64,000 bases of DNA, taken from Pseudomonas orientalis. Lineage in GTDB: Bacteria; Pseudomonadota; Gammaproteobacteria; Pseudomonadales; Pseudomonadaceae. A program made the translations under genes and the position numbers. The notes under the pieces were generated by a model, which was not told the origin of the DNA, did not search any database, and was given only the letters and a program-made list of their open reading frames with translations. Positions 8,414 through 16,597 of this stretch are shown here, in pieces. Every line of letters starts with the position of its first letter. The first letter of the stretch is position 1. Location: the NCBI RefSeq assembly GCF_001439815.1, contig NZ_JYLM01000001.1, forward strand, positions 372,001 through 436,000, given 5' to 3'.

Positions 8414-9706
8414 ATGCTCGCGACCCTGGGTGTCATCACCATCCTCTGCCTGCTTGCCGCCGTCATGAGCAAGCGCCTCTCGCCGCTGGTGGCCCTGATT
8501 GCGTTGCCGATCATTGCCGCATTGATCGGCGGGTTCGGCCTGCAAACCAGCACCTTTATCATCACCGGCATCAAGAACGTCGCCCCGGTGGTGGGCATGT
8601 TTGTGTTTGCGATCCTGTTCTTCGGGATCATGACCGACGCCGGCATGCTCGACCCGATTATCGACCGCATCCTGCGCACGGTCGGCACGCGTCCTACACG
8701 GATTGTCGTCGGCACCGCGACCCTGGCGCTGCTGGTGCACCTGGACGGCTCCGGCGCGGTGACCTTTCTGGTGACGGTGCCGGCGATGTTGCCGCTGTAC
8801 ACCCGGCTGGGTATCGACAAGCGCATCCTGGCCTGTGTCTGTGCGATGGCCGCCGGGGTCAACTTCCTGCCGTGGACCGGTCCGGTGCTGCGCTCGTCCG
8901 CAGCCTTGCATGTGCCGGTGGCGGACCTGTTCCAGCCGCTGATCCCGGTGCAGATTGTCGGTCTGATCTTTGTGTTCGCCTGCGCCTGGTGGCTGGGCCA
9001 TCGGGAAGAAAAACGCTTGGGCCTGGGCGCCGGTTCCCGCGTGGACGCAGTACCGCAGCGGGTGCTCAGTGACGACGATATCAAGCTGCGCCGGCCACGG
9101 CTGTTCTGGGTCAACCTGATCCTCACCGTGCTGGTGATGGTGGTGATGATTGCCGGCTGGGTCGACCCGGTGGTGATGTTCATGCTCGGCACCGTAGTGG
9201 CGCTGTGCATCAACTACCCCAATGTCGACGCCCAGCGCGCGCGTATCGACGCCCATGCCAAAACCGCCCTGACCATGGCCAGTATCCTGCTCGCCGCCGG
9301 CGTGTTCACCGGCATCATGCAAGGCACCGGCATGCTCAAGGCGATTGCCGAAGTGGCGGTGGCGCAGATCCCGGCCGGCCATGGCAAGCTGATCCCGGCG
9401 GTGGTCGGCTTTATTTCCATGCCGTTGAGCATGTTGTTCGATCCCGATTCCTACTATTTCGGCGTGATGCCGGTGATTGCCGAAGTCGGCAAGGCCCTGG
9501 GTGTCGATCCGCTGCAAGTGGCCCAGGCCTCGTTGCTGGGCGTGCACACAACCGGTTTCCCGGTCAGCCCGCTGACCCCCGCGACCTTCCTGCTGGTGGG
9601 CCTGTGCAAGATCGAACTGGCCGATCACCAGCGCTTCACCATTCCTTTTCTATTCGCCGCGTCGGTGCTGATGACCCTGACCGCGCTGCTCCTGGGAATT
9701 ATCTAA
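8414..9706 (+). CDS. CitMHS family transporter (citrate-metal:proton symporter family)
   Basis: A 430-residue integral membrane protein with about 12 hydrophobic segments and the family length. Features recalled from the CitMHS family (Bacillus CitM/CitH) include the conserved stretch LVHLDGSGAVTFLVTVPAML in the first half and MPLSMLFDPDSYYFGVMPV and HTTGFPVSPLTPATFLLVG in the second. Members import divalent-metal complexes of citrate or related tricarboxylates. It is the first gene of a three-gene unit with the AtuA-like pair (15-bp gap, then a 4-bp overlap), so the imported compound is probably processed by those proteins. The substrate is inferred, not shown. Confidence 0.9.
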   Translation: MLATLGVITILCLLAAVMSKRLSPLVALIALPIIAALIGGFGLQTSTFIITGIKNVAPVVGMFVFAILFFGIMTDAGMLDPIIDRILRTVGTRPTRIVVGTATLALLVHLDGSGAVTFLVTVPAMLPLYTRLGIDKRILACVCAMAAGVNFLPWTGPVLRSSAALHVPVADLFQPLIPVQIVGLIFVFACAWWLGHREEKRLGLGAGSRVDAVPQRVLSDDDIKLRRPRLFWVNLILTVLVMVVMIAGWVDPVVMFMLGTVVALCINYPNVDAQRARIDAHAKTALTMASILLAAGVFTGIMQGTGMLKAIAEVAVAQIPAGHGKLIPAVVGFISMPLSMLFDPDSYYFGVMPVIAEVGKALGVDPLQVAQASLLGVHTTGFPVSPLTPATFLLVGLCKIELADHQRFTIPFLFAASVLMTLTALLLGII

Positions 9707-9721
9707 GAGGAGTTATCTGAG

Positions 9722-11047
9722 ATGAAAACCTTGCGCATCGGCGCCGGTGCCGGCTATTCCGGTGACCGTATCGAACCCGCCGTGGAACTGGCCGAACAGG
9801 GCGACCTGGATTACCTGGTGTTCGAATGCCTGGCCGAACGCACGATTGCCCTGGCGCAACAGGCGCGTATCAGTGATCCGGCGGGCGGCTACGACCCCTT
9901 GTTGAGCGAGCGCATGCACCGTGTGCTGCCCTTTGTCGGGCGGCAACCGGGTCGCCGCCGTCTGCGCGTGATCACTAATATGGGCGCGGCCAACCCCGTG
10001 TCTGCTGCCGCTCAAGTGCGGCGCATTGCCGGTGAGCTGGGCGTGAAGCTCAAAGTGGTGGCCGTGCTGGGCGACGATGTGCTGTCGGCGTTGCGGCCCG
10101 AGCAGATGCTGGACAACGGCCAGACCCTGGGCGCACTGGGCGACCGGCTGATTTCGGCGAATGCCTACCTGGGTGTGGACGGCATCCTGGAAGCCTTGCG
10201 CGCCGACGCCGATGTAGTGATTACGGGGCGTGTGGCCGACCCGTCATTGTTTCTTGCGCCGCAGATGTTTGAGTTCGGCTGGGCCGCCGACGATTGGCTG
10301 CGCCTGGGCCGCGGCACCTTGGTCGGGCATTTGCTTGAGTGTGCGGGGCAGGTCAGCGGTGGTTATTTCGCCGACCCAGGCTTAAAGGATGTGGATGACC
10401 TGGCACGCCTGGGCTTTCCGTTGGCCGAGGTCGACGCCGACGGCCATGCATTGATCACCAAGGTAGCGGGCTCCGGGGGGCAGGTCAGTCGCGCCACCTG
10501 CAGCGAACAATTGATCTACGAAGTGCACGACCCGGCGGCCTATCTGACTCCGGATGTCACGGCCGACTTCTCACGAGTGGGTTTTGTCGAGGAGGGTATT
10601 GACCGGGTGCGTGTTCAGGGGGCCGACGGCCGTGCCCGGCCTGAACAGCTGAAGGTCAGCGTCGGTTATCTGGATGGCTGGATTGGTGAAGGGCAAATGT
10701 CCTACGGCGGCCCTGGCGCTGTCGCGCGGGCGCAGTTGGCACGGGATGTAGTGCTCAAGCGTCTGGAACTGATCGGCGTGACGATGCAGGACGTGCGCGC
10801 CGAGTTGATCGGCATGGACTCATTGCACGGTCCGCGCAGCCACGTCGAACCGTGGGAAGTGCGCCTGCGCGTCGCTGCCCGTTGTGCGGATCGCGGTGAT
10901 GCCGTACGGGTCGGCAATGAAGTGGAAACCCTCTACACCAACGGCCCGGCCGGCGGTGGTGGAGCGAGCAAGAGCGTGCGTCAGGTGGTGGCGGTGGCGT
11001 CGTTGCTGCTGCCGCGTGGCGCCGTCACACCGAGGATTGAAGGATGA
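9722..11047 (+). CDS. AtuA family (DUF1446) protein
   Basis: A 441-residue soluble protein that starts MKTLRIGAGAGYSGDRIEPA and contains VITGRVADPSLFLAPQMFEFGW and GHLLECAGQVSGGYFADPG. I associate these patterns with the DUF1446/AtuA family, named after a protein of the acyclic-terpene (citronellol/geraniol) utilisation cluster. No biochemical activity is well established for the family. Here it is co-transcribed with a CitMHS transporter and a small AtuA-associated protein rather than with terpene genes, so the acyclic-terpene name should not be taken as function. The start follows GAGGAG. Confidence 0.85.
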   Translation: MKTLRIGAGAGYSGDRIEPAVELAEQGDLDYLVFECLAERTIALAQQARISDPAGGYDPLLSERMHRVLPFVGRQPGRRRLRVITNMGAANPVSAAAQVRRIAGELGVKLKVVAVLGDDVLSALRPEQMLDNGQTLGALGDRLISANAYLGVDGILEALRADADVVITGRVADPSLFLAPQMFEFGWAADDWLRLGRGTLVGHLLECAGQVSGGYFADPGLKDVDDLARLGFPLAEVDADGHALITKVAGSGGQVSRATCSEQLIYEVHDPAAYLTPDVTADFSRVGFVEEGIDRVRVQGADGRARPEQLKVSVGYLDGWIGEGQMSYGGPGAVARAQLARDVVLKRLELIGVTMQDVRAELIGMDSLHGPRSHVEPWEVRLRVAARCADRGDAVRVGNEVETLYTNGPAGGGGASKSVRQVVAVASLLLPRGAVTPRIEG

Positions 11048-11382
11048 AACTGCACACGCTGGCCCATTCCCGCACCGGGGACAAGGGCGATACGTCGAAC
11101 GTCTCGATCATTGCCTATCGCGCCGAAGACTATCCATTGCTGTGCGAACAGCTTACGGCGGAGCGGGTGGCCGAGTGCTTTGCCGACTTGCTGGAACCCG
11201 GCGCTGCGCCGGTCCGGCGTTATGAGTTGCCCAATGTGCAGGCGCTGAATTTTGTGTTGCCGGGCATCCTGCGCGGCGGCGTGACCCGCTCGCTGGCGCT
11301 GGATGCTCATGGCAAGTGCCTGGGGTCGGCACTGTTGGACCTGGATTTGCCAACACCGTGGGAGGGGGCTTGCCCCCGATAG
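11044..11382 (+). CDS. AtuA-associated small protein (ferredoxin-fold partner domain)
   Basis: A 112-residue protein whose ATG overlaps the AtuA-family stop by 4 bp, indicating translational coupling. The sequence HTLAHSRTGDKGDTSNVSII and the later LPNVQALNFVLPGILRGGV match the small domain that accompanies AtuA proteins, either fused to them or as a neighbour. They probably form one complex. The last residues (about WEGACPR) and the stop codon are encoded by a REP sequence that begins at 11358, so the natural C-terminus has been replaced or extended by the repeat. Activity is unknown. Confidence 0.85.
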   Translation: MKLHTLAHSRTGDKGDTSNVSIIAYRAEDYPLLCEQLTAERVAECFADLLEPGAAPVRRYELPNVQALNFVLPGILRGGVTRSLALDAHGKCLGSALLDLDLPTPWEGACPR

Positions 11383-11446
11383 CGGTGGGTCAACCAACAT
11401 CAGTGTTTGCTGGGCCGACGTCATCGGGGGCAAGCCCCCTCCCACA
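11358..11446. repeat. REPIN (two inverted GTGGGAGGGGGCTTGCCCCC REPs) overlapping a gene end
   Basis: Two inverted REP sequences surround a spacer of about 40 bp. The first REP overlaps the last 25 bases of the AtuA-associated gene and supplies its stop codon. The element separates that gene from the convergent glutaredoxin-like gene. Confidence 0.9.
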
Positions 11447-11465
11447 GTGGATCCGCGCAGGTCTG

Positions 11466-11837
11466 TCAGATCGCGGCGAAGCGCTTGTCCAGGTAATCAA
11501 TGATCACCTTGGAGTCATACATCCAGGTGGTCTGGCCATTCTCTTCGATACGCAGGCACGGCACCTTGATCTTGCCGCCTTGCTCCAACAGGGTCTGGCG
11601 ATCCTGTGCGTTGTTCTTCGCGTCCTTGAGCGCTACCGGCACATTCAGGCGATGCAGGGTACGCCGGGTTTTCACGCAGAACGGGCAGGCATGGAACTGA
11701 TACAGGGTCAGGTCTTTGGCCGCTGCGTTCACCTGCGCCTGTTGTTCGGCGGGGCGCTGCTTTTTGCGCGGACGGGTCAGGAAGTCGCCGGCGATGATGA
11801 TCTGGCCGAGGCCGATTCGTAGTGCTTTGACGAACAT
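11466..11837 (-). CDS. Glutaredoxin-like protein with CPFC active site
   Basis: A 123-residue protein. The glutaredoxin/GST-N-terminal fold spans residues 45-123 with the dithiol motif CPFC, a cis-Pro in KVPCLRIEE and a C-terminal DSKVIIDYLD helix. An N-terminal hydrophobic stretch (RIGLGQIIIAGDFL) followed by basic residues suggests a membrane anchor or signal-anchor. I chose the start at 11837 because AAGAGG precedes it; an in-frame ATG seven codons upstream has no ribosome site. It probably reduces disulfides or glutathione mixed disulfides. It is a single gene, convergent with the upstream AtuA-associated gene. Confidence 0.85.
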   Translation of the reverse strand: MFVKALRIGLGQIIIAGDFLTRPRKKQRPAEQQAQVNAAAKDLTLYQFHACPFCVKTRRTLHRLNVPVALKDAKNNAQDRQTLLEQGGKIKVPCLRIEENGQTTWMYDSKVIIDYLDKRFAAI

Positions 11838-11890
11838 GGCTGAAAGCCTCTTGCCCATGGAGAAGGGGTCGCAGCTTACCTGAATTTTAC

Positions 11891-11927
11891 CGGCGAAAAA
11901 AAAACCGGCGATGAACGCCGGTTTTTC
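11891..11927 (-). terminator. Rho-independent terminator of folE
   Basis: On the minus strand AAAAACCGGCG, loop TTCAT, CGCCGGTTTTTTTTT forms a GC-rich hairpin followed by nine T residues, directly downstream of the folE stop. Confidence 0.9.
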
Positions 11928-11939
11928 CTACACAGCCAC

Positions 11940-12485
11940 TTACTTGATCAGGCTGAGAAATTCGCTGCGGGTGGCCGCGTTGTCACGGAACTCACCGAGC
12001 ATCACCGAGGTGATCATCGACGAATTCTGTTTTTCCACACCGCGCATCATCATGCACATGTGCTTGGCTTCGATCACCACCGCCACGCCGAGGGCGCCGG
12101 TCACTTCCAGCACCGCATCAGCGATCTGGCGGCTGAGGTTTTCCTGGATCTGCAGGCGCCGCGCATACATGTCGACGATCCGTGCGACCTTCGACAGGCC
12201 CAGCACTTTGCCGCTCGGGATGTACGCAACGTGGGCCTTGCCGATAAAGGGCAGCAGGTGGTGTTCGCACAGCGAGTACAACTCGATGTCCTTGACCAGC
12301 ACCATTTCGCTGTTGTCGGAGCTGAACAAGGCGCCATTGGTGACTTCTTCGAGCGTCTGTTCATACCCGCGGCAGAGGTACTGCATCGCCTTGGCGGCAC
12401 GTTTTGGCGTGTCGAGCAGGCCCTCGCGGGAGACGTCCTCGCCGAGTTGGCCGAGAATCGCGGTGTAGTTTTGTTCCAATGTCAC
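11940..12485 (-). CDS. folE: GTP cyclohydrolase I (type I)
   Basis: A 181-residue enzyme that converts GTP to 7,8-dihydroneopterin triphosphate, the first step of tetrahydrofolate/pterin synthesis. Signatures are present: [20 protein letters not shown] carries the zinc-binding Cys and catalytic His, and [17 protein letters not shown] carries the second zinc Cys. The translation start is GTG at 12485, with GGAAA upstream. Length is slightly short of E. coli FolE but normal for the Pseudomonas paralogue found next to smr and prmB. It ends in a strong terminator at 11891-11927. Confidence 0.95.
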   Translation of the reverse strand: MTLEQNYTAILGQLGEDVSREGLLDTPKRAAKAMQYLCRGYEQTLEEVTNGALFSSDNSEMVLVKDIELYSLCEHHLLPFIGKAHVAYIPSGKVLGLSKVARIVDMYARRLQIQENLSRQIADAVLEVTGALGVAVVIEAKHMCMMMRGVEKQNSSMITSVMLGEFRDNAATRSEFLSLIK

Positions 12486-12668
12486 AGGACTGTTTCCGTA
12501 TGAGTTTCAGAGCGGTACGGTGTATGCCTGTACCAATATGAAGCGTTGTTATCGCGCTGATATCGCAGTGTGCGCTGGTGATTGGCGCACATAGTAGCGT
12601 AGGTACGGCGACAGGTGTATTCCCGGACGAAGCCGATGTTAAAGTCGGCCTCCAGTGAGGAGTATGTG

Positions 12669-13400
12669 ATGACGCCACGGGAACGAAGTATTGCTGAGCG
12701 TGCTATCGGCTTTGCGAAGGCGAATCGGACACGAATCGCCAGGGATTTGGCCTGCTTGACTCGCTACCCCGGTGAAGAATATCCCGTATCGGTTTTTATG
12801 GCGGGTTCTCCTGGCGCCGGTAAGACTGAGGTCTCGAAGTCCTTTGTTAATTTGATGGAGGCACATGGGGCCAAAACGCTTCGTATCGACCCTGACGACT
12901 TCAGAGATTATTTTCCTGAGTATACCGGTGCGAATTCGAGCCTGTTTCAGCGCGGCGTAACCGTTATGGTGGAGCGGGCCATCGACCTCGTTTATCAGCA
13001 GCGACAGTCGTTTCTTCTGGATGGGACTCTTGCGAATATCGACGTTGCGCGAAAAAACATCCAGCGTGCGCTCGGCAAGAAAAACCGGTCAGTTCAAATC
13101 ATGTATGTGTATCAGAAGCCGGAACTGGCATGGGAATTCGTGCTTGCACGGGAAGCCATTGAAGGCAGAAATATCCCTTGTGTGGAATTTGTTCGCCAGT
13201 TCTATGCATCCAAGGCGACGGTGTGCCAATTGAAGCGCGAGCTTCTGGGGAAAATCCAGGTCGATGTGATTCTCAAGGATACTGATGGGGCCGATGCCGA
13301 GGTTGGTATTGACCTGTCAACCGACGAAATTGACGAACTGGTCAGGCAGCCCTACCATCCTGAACAACTTGAGCAAATGTTGGCCGGAGTAGCCCCATGA
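12669..13400 (+). CDS. Zeta-toxin-like P-loop kinase
   Basis: A 243-residue protein. It has a Walker A motif AGSPGAGKTE at about residues 44-53, a following DPDDFRDYFPEY segment where zeta toxins hold the catalytic Asp, and SFLLDGTLAN plus a basic REAIEGRNIP segment as in zeta toxins. Zeta toxins phosphorylate UDP-N-acetylglucosamine and poison peptidoglycan synthesis. I chose the start at 12669 because TGAGGAG lies 6 bases before it; the longer frame from 12615 has no ribosome site. The stop overlaps the next gene by 4 bp (ATGA). Codon usage is visibly AT-richer than the neighbours, suggesting acquisition. Toxicity is inferred from family membership; some members are metabolic kinases. Confidence 0.8.
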   Translation: MTPRERSIAERAIGFAKANRTRIARDLACLTRYPGEEYPVSVFMAGSPGAGKTEVSKSFVNLMEAHGAKTLRIDPDDFRDYFPEYTGANSSLFQRGVTVMVERAIDLVYQQRQSFLLDGTLANIDVARKNIQRALGKKNRSVQIMYVYQKPELAWEFVLAREAIEGRNIPCVEFVRQFYASKATVCQLKRELLGKIQVDVILKDTDGADAEVGIDLSTDEIDELVRQPYHPEQLEQMLAGVAP

Positions 13401-13585
13401 AAGGCGAAATCACGGAAACACTGGAAAAATACCCTTCTACAACCATGTCCGACTTTTTCCGAAGCTGTTCGGTAGAGGAGAAGCGGGCGGTCTATCGAAG
13501 CGCAGCCAATACTGCAATCACGATGCAAAAAGCCATGATTTCACTGGCAAGAGAGAAGAAGGCTAAAGAGTTCTCCGGCGAATAA
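13397..13585 (+). CDS. Small protein coupled to zeta-toxin-like kinase, candidate antitoxin
   Basis: A 62-residue, charged, probably helical protein starting MKGEITETLEKYPSTTMSDF. It overlaps the zeta-like gene by 4 bp, so its translation is coupled to it. I do not recognise a family. Position and size suggest a partner or antitoxin. Canonical epsilon and PezA antitoxins are encoded upstream of zeta/PezT, so this would be the reverse order. A terminator follows at 13605, closing a two-gene transcription unit. Base composition matches the kinase gene rather than the flanking chromosome. Confidence 0.7.
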   Translation: MKGEITETLEKYPSTTMSDFFRSCSVEEKRAVYRSAANTAITMQKAMISLAREKKAKEFSGE

Positions 13586-13604
13586 AGCCCGGATTTTCTG
13601 ATTG

Positions 13605-13632
13605 AAAGCCCAGCCTGAGTGCTGGGCTTTTT
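13605..13632. terminator. Bidirectional terminator between the zeta-toxin pair and smr
   Basis: AAAGCCCAGC-CTGAGT-GCTGGGCTTT followed by T residues gives a 10-bp perfect stem. It has A-rich and T-rich flanks on both sides, so it can serve both convergent genes. Confidence 0.9.
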
Positions 13633-13637
13633 GTCTG

Positions 13638-14195
13638 TTACTCGTCGCGCCCTTCCATCATGGTGCGCTTGAGCATCACATACACCGCGCCGGCCCCGCC
13701 GTGGCGGGCCTGGCAGGAGGTAAAGCCGAGTACCTGGGTGTGTTGGCGCAGCCAGGTGTTGACGTGGCTCTTGATCATCGGCCGCTTGCCGTCCAGCCGC
13801 ACGGCCTTGCCGTGGGTGACGCGCACGCAGCGGATTTCGAATTTGGTGGCTTCGGCGAGGAAGGCCCACAGGGTTTCCCGAGCTTTTTCCACGGTCATGC
13901 CGTGCAGGTCGAGGCTGCCTTCGAATGGGATCTGGCCGGCCTTGAGCTTGCGCATCTGGCTTTCCTGTACCCCGTCGCGGGCCCACATCAACTCATCTTC
14001 GGGGCCGACGTCGATCACGAACTGGTCCGACAATCCATCCACGGTGGTGGCATCGGTGCGCACGGTCGCGGCCTGACGCAGCTTGGCGATTTGCGCCCGA
14101 TCAGCCTTGGGTTTGCCGGTGTCGGCGCGGTCGTGCTTGATCGGCTTGACGCCGCGCAGCTCGTTCTTGAACAGGGAAAAATCGTCGTCTTGCAT
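13638..14195 (-). CDS. Smr-domain protein (MutS2/SmrA type endonuclease domain)
   Basis: A 185-residue protein whose C-terminal half (residues 95-180) is an Smr domain. SLDLHGMTVEKARETLWAF is the LDLHG motif, and VTHGKAVRLDGKRPMIKSHV is the HGKG-like motif, here HGKA. Stand-alone Smr proteins are nucleases acting on DNA or RNA. In E. coli the SmrB homologue cleaves mRNA at collided ribosomes; which role applies here is inference. GGAGGC precedes the ATG. Synteny with folE and prmB matches other Pseudomonas as I recall it. Confidence 0.9.
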   Translation of the reverse strand: MQDDDFSLFKNELRGVKPIKHDRADTGKPKADRAQIAKLRQAATVRTDATTVDGLSDQFVIDVGPEDELMWARDGVQESQMRKLKAGQIPFEGSLDLHGMTVEKARETLWAFLAEATKFEIRCVRVTHGKAVRLDGKRPMIKSHVNTWLRQHTQVLGFTSCQARHGGAGAVYVMLKRTMMEGRDE

Positions 14196-14270
14196 GTCAG
14201 CCTCCGCGAAGGGCGGGCAGTTTACCTAAATCGCGGCGGCTGGGGCGCGGCAAATGCTATCCAAGCGCCA

Positions 14271-14591
14271 TTAGTCGTGCTTTTTCATCAGGTGCGAGGC
14301 GATATTCAACGACAACGGTTGGCGCATTTTCCGACGACTGCGGCGCCATAGCCATACACCCAACCACAGCACCAACAGGCCGATCCCCAGCAGGATCGCC
14401 GAGCCGCCAGGGCTGGCATTCAGTTCGCCGAGTGCCGGCGAATGCCCAAACAGACCGGCGCCACCAGCGCCTGCCAACAACAGACCTACGATCGCCAGCA
14501 GCGCGGCAAAGCCCGCCACCAGGCGCAGACGCCAATTGCTCGGGCCCTTGGGGCGCAAGCGACGAGCATCAAAACCATCGGATATCTTCAT
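14271..14591 (-). CDS. Small inner-membrane protein of unknown function
   Basis: A 106-residue protein with two predicted membrane segments, about residues 24-48 (LRLVAGFAALLAIVGLLLAG) and 65-83 (SAILLGIGLLVLWLGVWLW). They are separated by a short loop and followed by a strongly basic tail (RRSRRKMRQ), so the C-terminus is probably cytoplasmic. GGAGGAAAGG precedes the ATG. I do not recognise the family. It sits between smr and the isochorismatase-family gene on the same strand. Confidence 0.75.
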   Translation of the reverse strand: MKISDGFDARRLRPKGPSNWRLRLVAGFAALLAIVGLLLAGAGGAGLFGHSPALGELNASPGGSAILLGIGLLVLWLGVWLWRRSRRKMRQPLSLNIASHLMKKHD

Positions 14592-14733
14592 TCCGACCTT
14601 TCCTCCAGGGTATCGGCCCTTCGACCGGAAGATGCACAGGTTGTTCCTGTGCCCGAGGTAAATGCGCGAAATGAGCGGGCTTTGCGGATGAGCGGGGCAA
14701 TGAACATCGGCACACCGCTCATCAGAGAGACGA

Positions 14734-15324
14734 TCAGATCAGATCTTTGGTCAACGCCAGGGTCGCGAAGTTGTCGGCCATGATGGCCATTTCGGTTTGT
14801 TGCACGTGCTCGGCACTGAGCACGCCTCCCTTGTAGGGCAAGTCGCGTGTAGCACAGGCATCTTCCACCAGGGTGCAGCGAAAGCCGAGGTTCTTGGCGG
14901 CGCGTACCGTGGTGCTGACGCTGGAGTGGCTCATGAATCCGCAGACGATCAGGTCCAGCGAACCCAGGTCCTGCAAGTGTTTTTCCAGGCCGGTGCCGTG
15001 AAAGGCGCTGGGCAGCAGCTTGCCGATAATGGTTTCGTCGCCTTCAGGCTCCAGGCCGGGAATGAATTCGCCGCGCTCGCCTTGCGGATCGAACAGGCCG
15101 CCGACGGTCCCCAGGTGGCGCACATGCACAATCGGGCGTCCGGCGTTGCGCGCAGCATTCGCCAGTTGCTTGATGTTGCCGACCGCCGCGTCCATGCCCG
15201 AGAGGGCGAGTGGGCCGCTGAGGTATTCCTTCTGGGCGTCGATGATCACGAGGGTCGCATGGGCCAGGTTGGCAGCTGCGTAACCACGACCGCTGAGTTG
15301 AAACATCGTCTTTGGAACGGACAT
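14734..15324 (-). CDS. Isochorismatase-family cysteine hydrolase
   Basis: A 196-residue alpha/beta hydrolase. The catalytic triad pattern is visible: Asp in ATLVIIDAQKEYLSG, Lys in the GKLLPSAFHGTGLE region, and the nucleophile Cys in DLIVCGFMSHSSVSTTVRAA. Members hydrolyse amides such as nicotinamide or N-carbamoyl compounds; the substrate here is unknown. The frame is open to 15504, but I place the start at 15324 (MSVPKTMFQL) because AGGAGC precedes it and the upstream extension looks non-conserved and Arg/Pro/Ser-rich. Confidence 0.87.
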   Translation of the reverse strand: MSVPKTMFQLSGRGYAAANLAHATLVIIDAQKEYLSGPLALSGMDAAVGNIKQLANAARNAGRPIVHVRHLGTVGGLFDPQGERGEFIPGLEPEGDETIIGKLLPSAFHGTGLEKHLQDLGSLDLIVCGFMSHSSVSTTVRAAKNLGFRCTLVEDACATRDLPYKGGVLSAEHVQQTEMAIMADNFATLALTKDLI

Positions 15325-15563
15325 TCTGGGGCTCCTGTGAGGGGGGCTTTTGCGACATTGTCCACTGGCTGAGCGGTTCTGTGAATCGCCACCATCGTAA
15401 GGTACGCCGTTGCTGGCGTGCAGCCATGTCAAGAGGGTGGCTTGTTTAAGCCATTCGTGATGATTTGGATGAAATCCGACATACGGCAACGGCATTTCGT
15501 ACATCGTCGGTACAGATGAACACTGTTAGAATCGCCAGTCGTTTTTTCCAGGAGTCTGCCCCC

Positions 15564-16472
15564 GTGATCACTTCCCGCCTGCGCACCTTGCGCGACCATA
15601 TCCGTTGGGCTGTCAGCCGTTTCCATGGGGAAGACCTGTTTTTTGGCCACGGCACCGACAACGCCTGGGATGAAGCCCGGCAACTGGTACTCGGCGCCCT
15701 GCACCTGCCGTGGGAAATTGCCGACAGCTACTTGGACTGCAATCTGGAAGAAGAGGAAATCTCCCACGTGCAGCGTTTGTTGCATCGGCGCATCCATGAG
15801 CGCGTGCCCACGGCCTACTTGCTCAAGGAGGCCTGGTTCTGCGGCATGTCGTTTATCGTAGATGAGCGCGTGCTGATTCCGCGCTCACCCATTGGCGAAC
15901 TGATCGAAAACCGCTTCGAGCCCTGGCTGGCCCAGCCGCCGGCGCGCATTCTCGATTTGTGCACCGGCTCCGGCTGCATCGGCATCGCCTGTGCCTACGA
16001 ATTCCCGGAGGCCGAGGTGGTGTTGGGCGACTTGTCCTTTGAAGCCCTTGAAGTGGCCAATCAGAACATCGAGCGCCACGGCGTCGATGAGCGCGTATAT
16101 ACCGTGCAGGGCGACGGCTTTGATGGGCTGCCGGGTCAGCGCTTCGATCTGATCGTGTCCAATCCGCCGTACGTGGATGCCGAAGATTTCGCCGATATGC
16201 CGGATGAGTACCAGCACGAACCGGAATTGGGCCTGGCGTGCGGCGATGATGGCTTGAATCTGGTACGGCGCATGCTGGCCGAAGCGGCGGAGCATCTGAC
16301 CGAAAAGGGCTTGCTGATTGTCGAAGTGGGCAACAGCCAGGTGCATGTTCAAGCGCTGTACCCGGAAGTGGATTTCGCCTGGCTGGACTTCCAGCGGGGT
16401 GGGCATGGGGTGTTCATGTTGACGGCGGAGCAGTGCCGGACGCATCAGGCCGTCTTCGCCGCCAGGATCTAA
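15564..16472 (+). CDS. prmB: Ribosomal protein L3 N5-glutamine methyltransferase
   Basis: A 302-residue class I SAM methyltransferase that methylates a glutamine of ribosomal protein L3 during 50S assembly. SAM-binding motif I is [16 protein letters not shown] and the substrate-glutamine motif is VSNPPYVD. The N-terminal helical domain precedes them. The start is a GTG at 15564 ([14 protein letters not shown]), with AGGAG 9 bases upstream. A longer frame reaching 15465 lacks ribosome sites, and the shorter version fits the family length (about 300). It is the last gene before a REPIN. Confidence 0.95.
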   Translation: MITSRLRTLRDHIRWAVSRFHGEDLFFGHGTDNAWDEARQLVLGALHLPWEIADSYLDCNLEEEEISHVQRLLHRRIHERVPTAYLLKEAWFCGMSFIVDERVLIPRSPIGELIENRFEPWLAQPPARILDLCTGSGCIGIACAYEFPEAEVVLGDLSFEALEVANQNIERHGVDERVYTVQGDGFDGLPGQRFDLIVSNPPYVDAEDFADMPDEYQHEPELGLACGDDGLNLVRRMLAEAAEHLTEKGLLIVEVGNSQVHVQALYPEVDFAWLDFQRGGHGVFMLTAEQCRTHQAVFAARI

Positions 16473-16490
16473 CTGAAGAAGTAGGGTCAA

Positions 16491-16577
16491 TGTGGGGGGG
16501 GCTTGCCCCCGATGAGGCAGTGTCAGCAAATGCATTGCTAACTGACATACCGCTATCGGGGGCAAGCCCCCTCCCAC
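16491..16577. repeat. REPIN between prmB and a convergent gene
   Basis: Two inverted REPs of the GTGGGGGGGGCTTGCCCCCGAT type flank about 40 bp in the convergent gap after prmB. A possible transcription barrier for both genes. Confidence 0.9.
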
Positions 16578-16597
16578 ATTGGTGGTATTTCAATCTG

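Noticed and set aside
8321..9628. 435-residue antisense frame over the CitMHS gene
   Set aside because: His/Gln/Asp-rich shadow composition; the transporter on the plus strand is clear.
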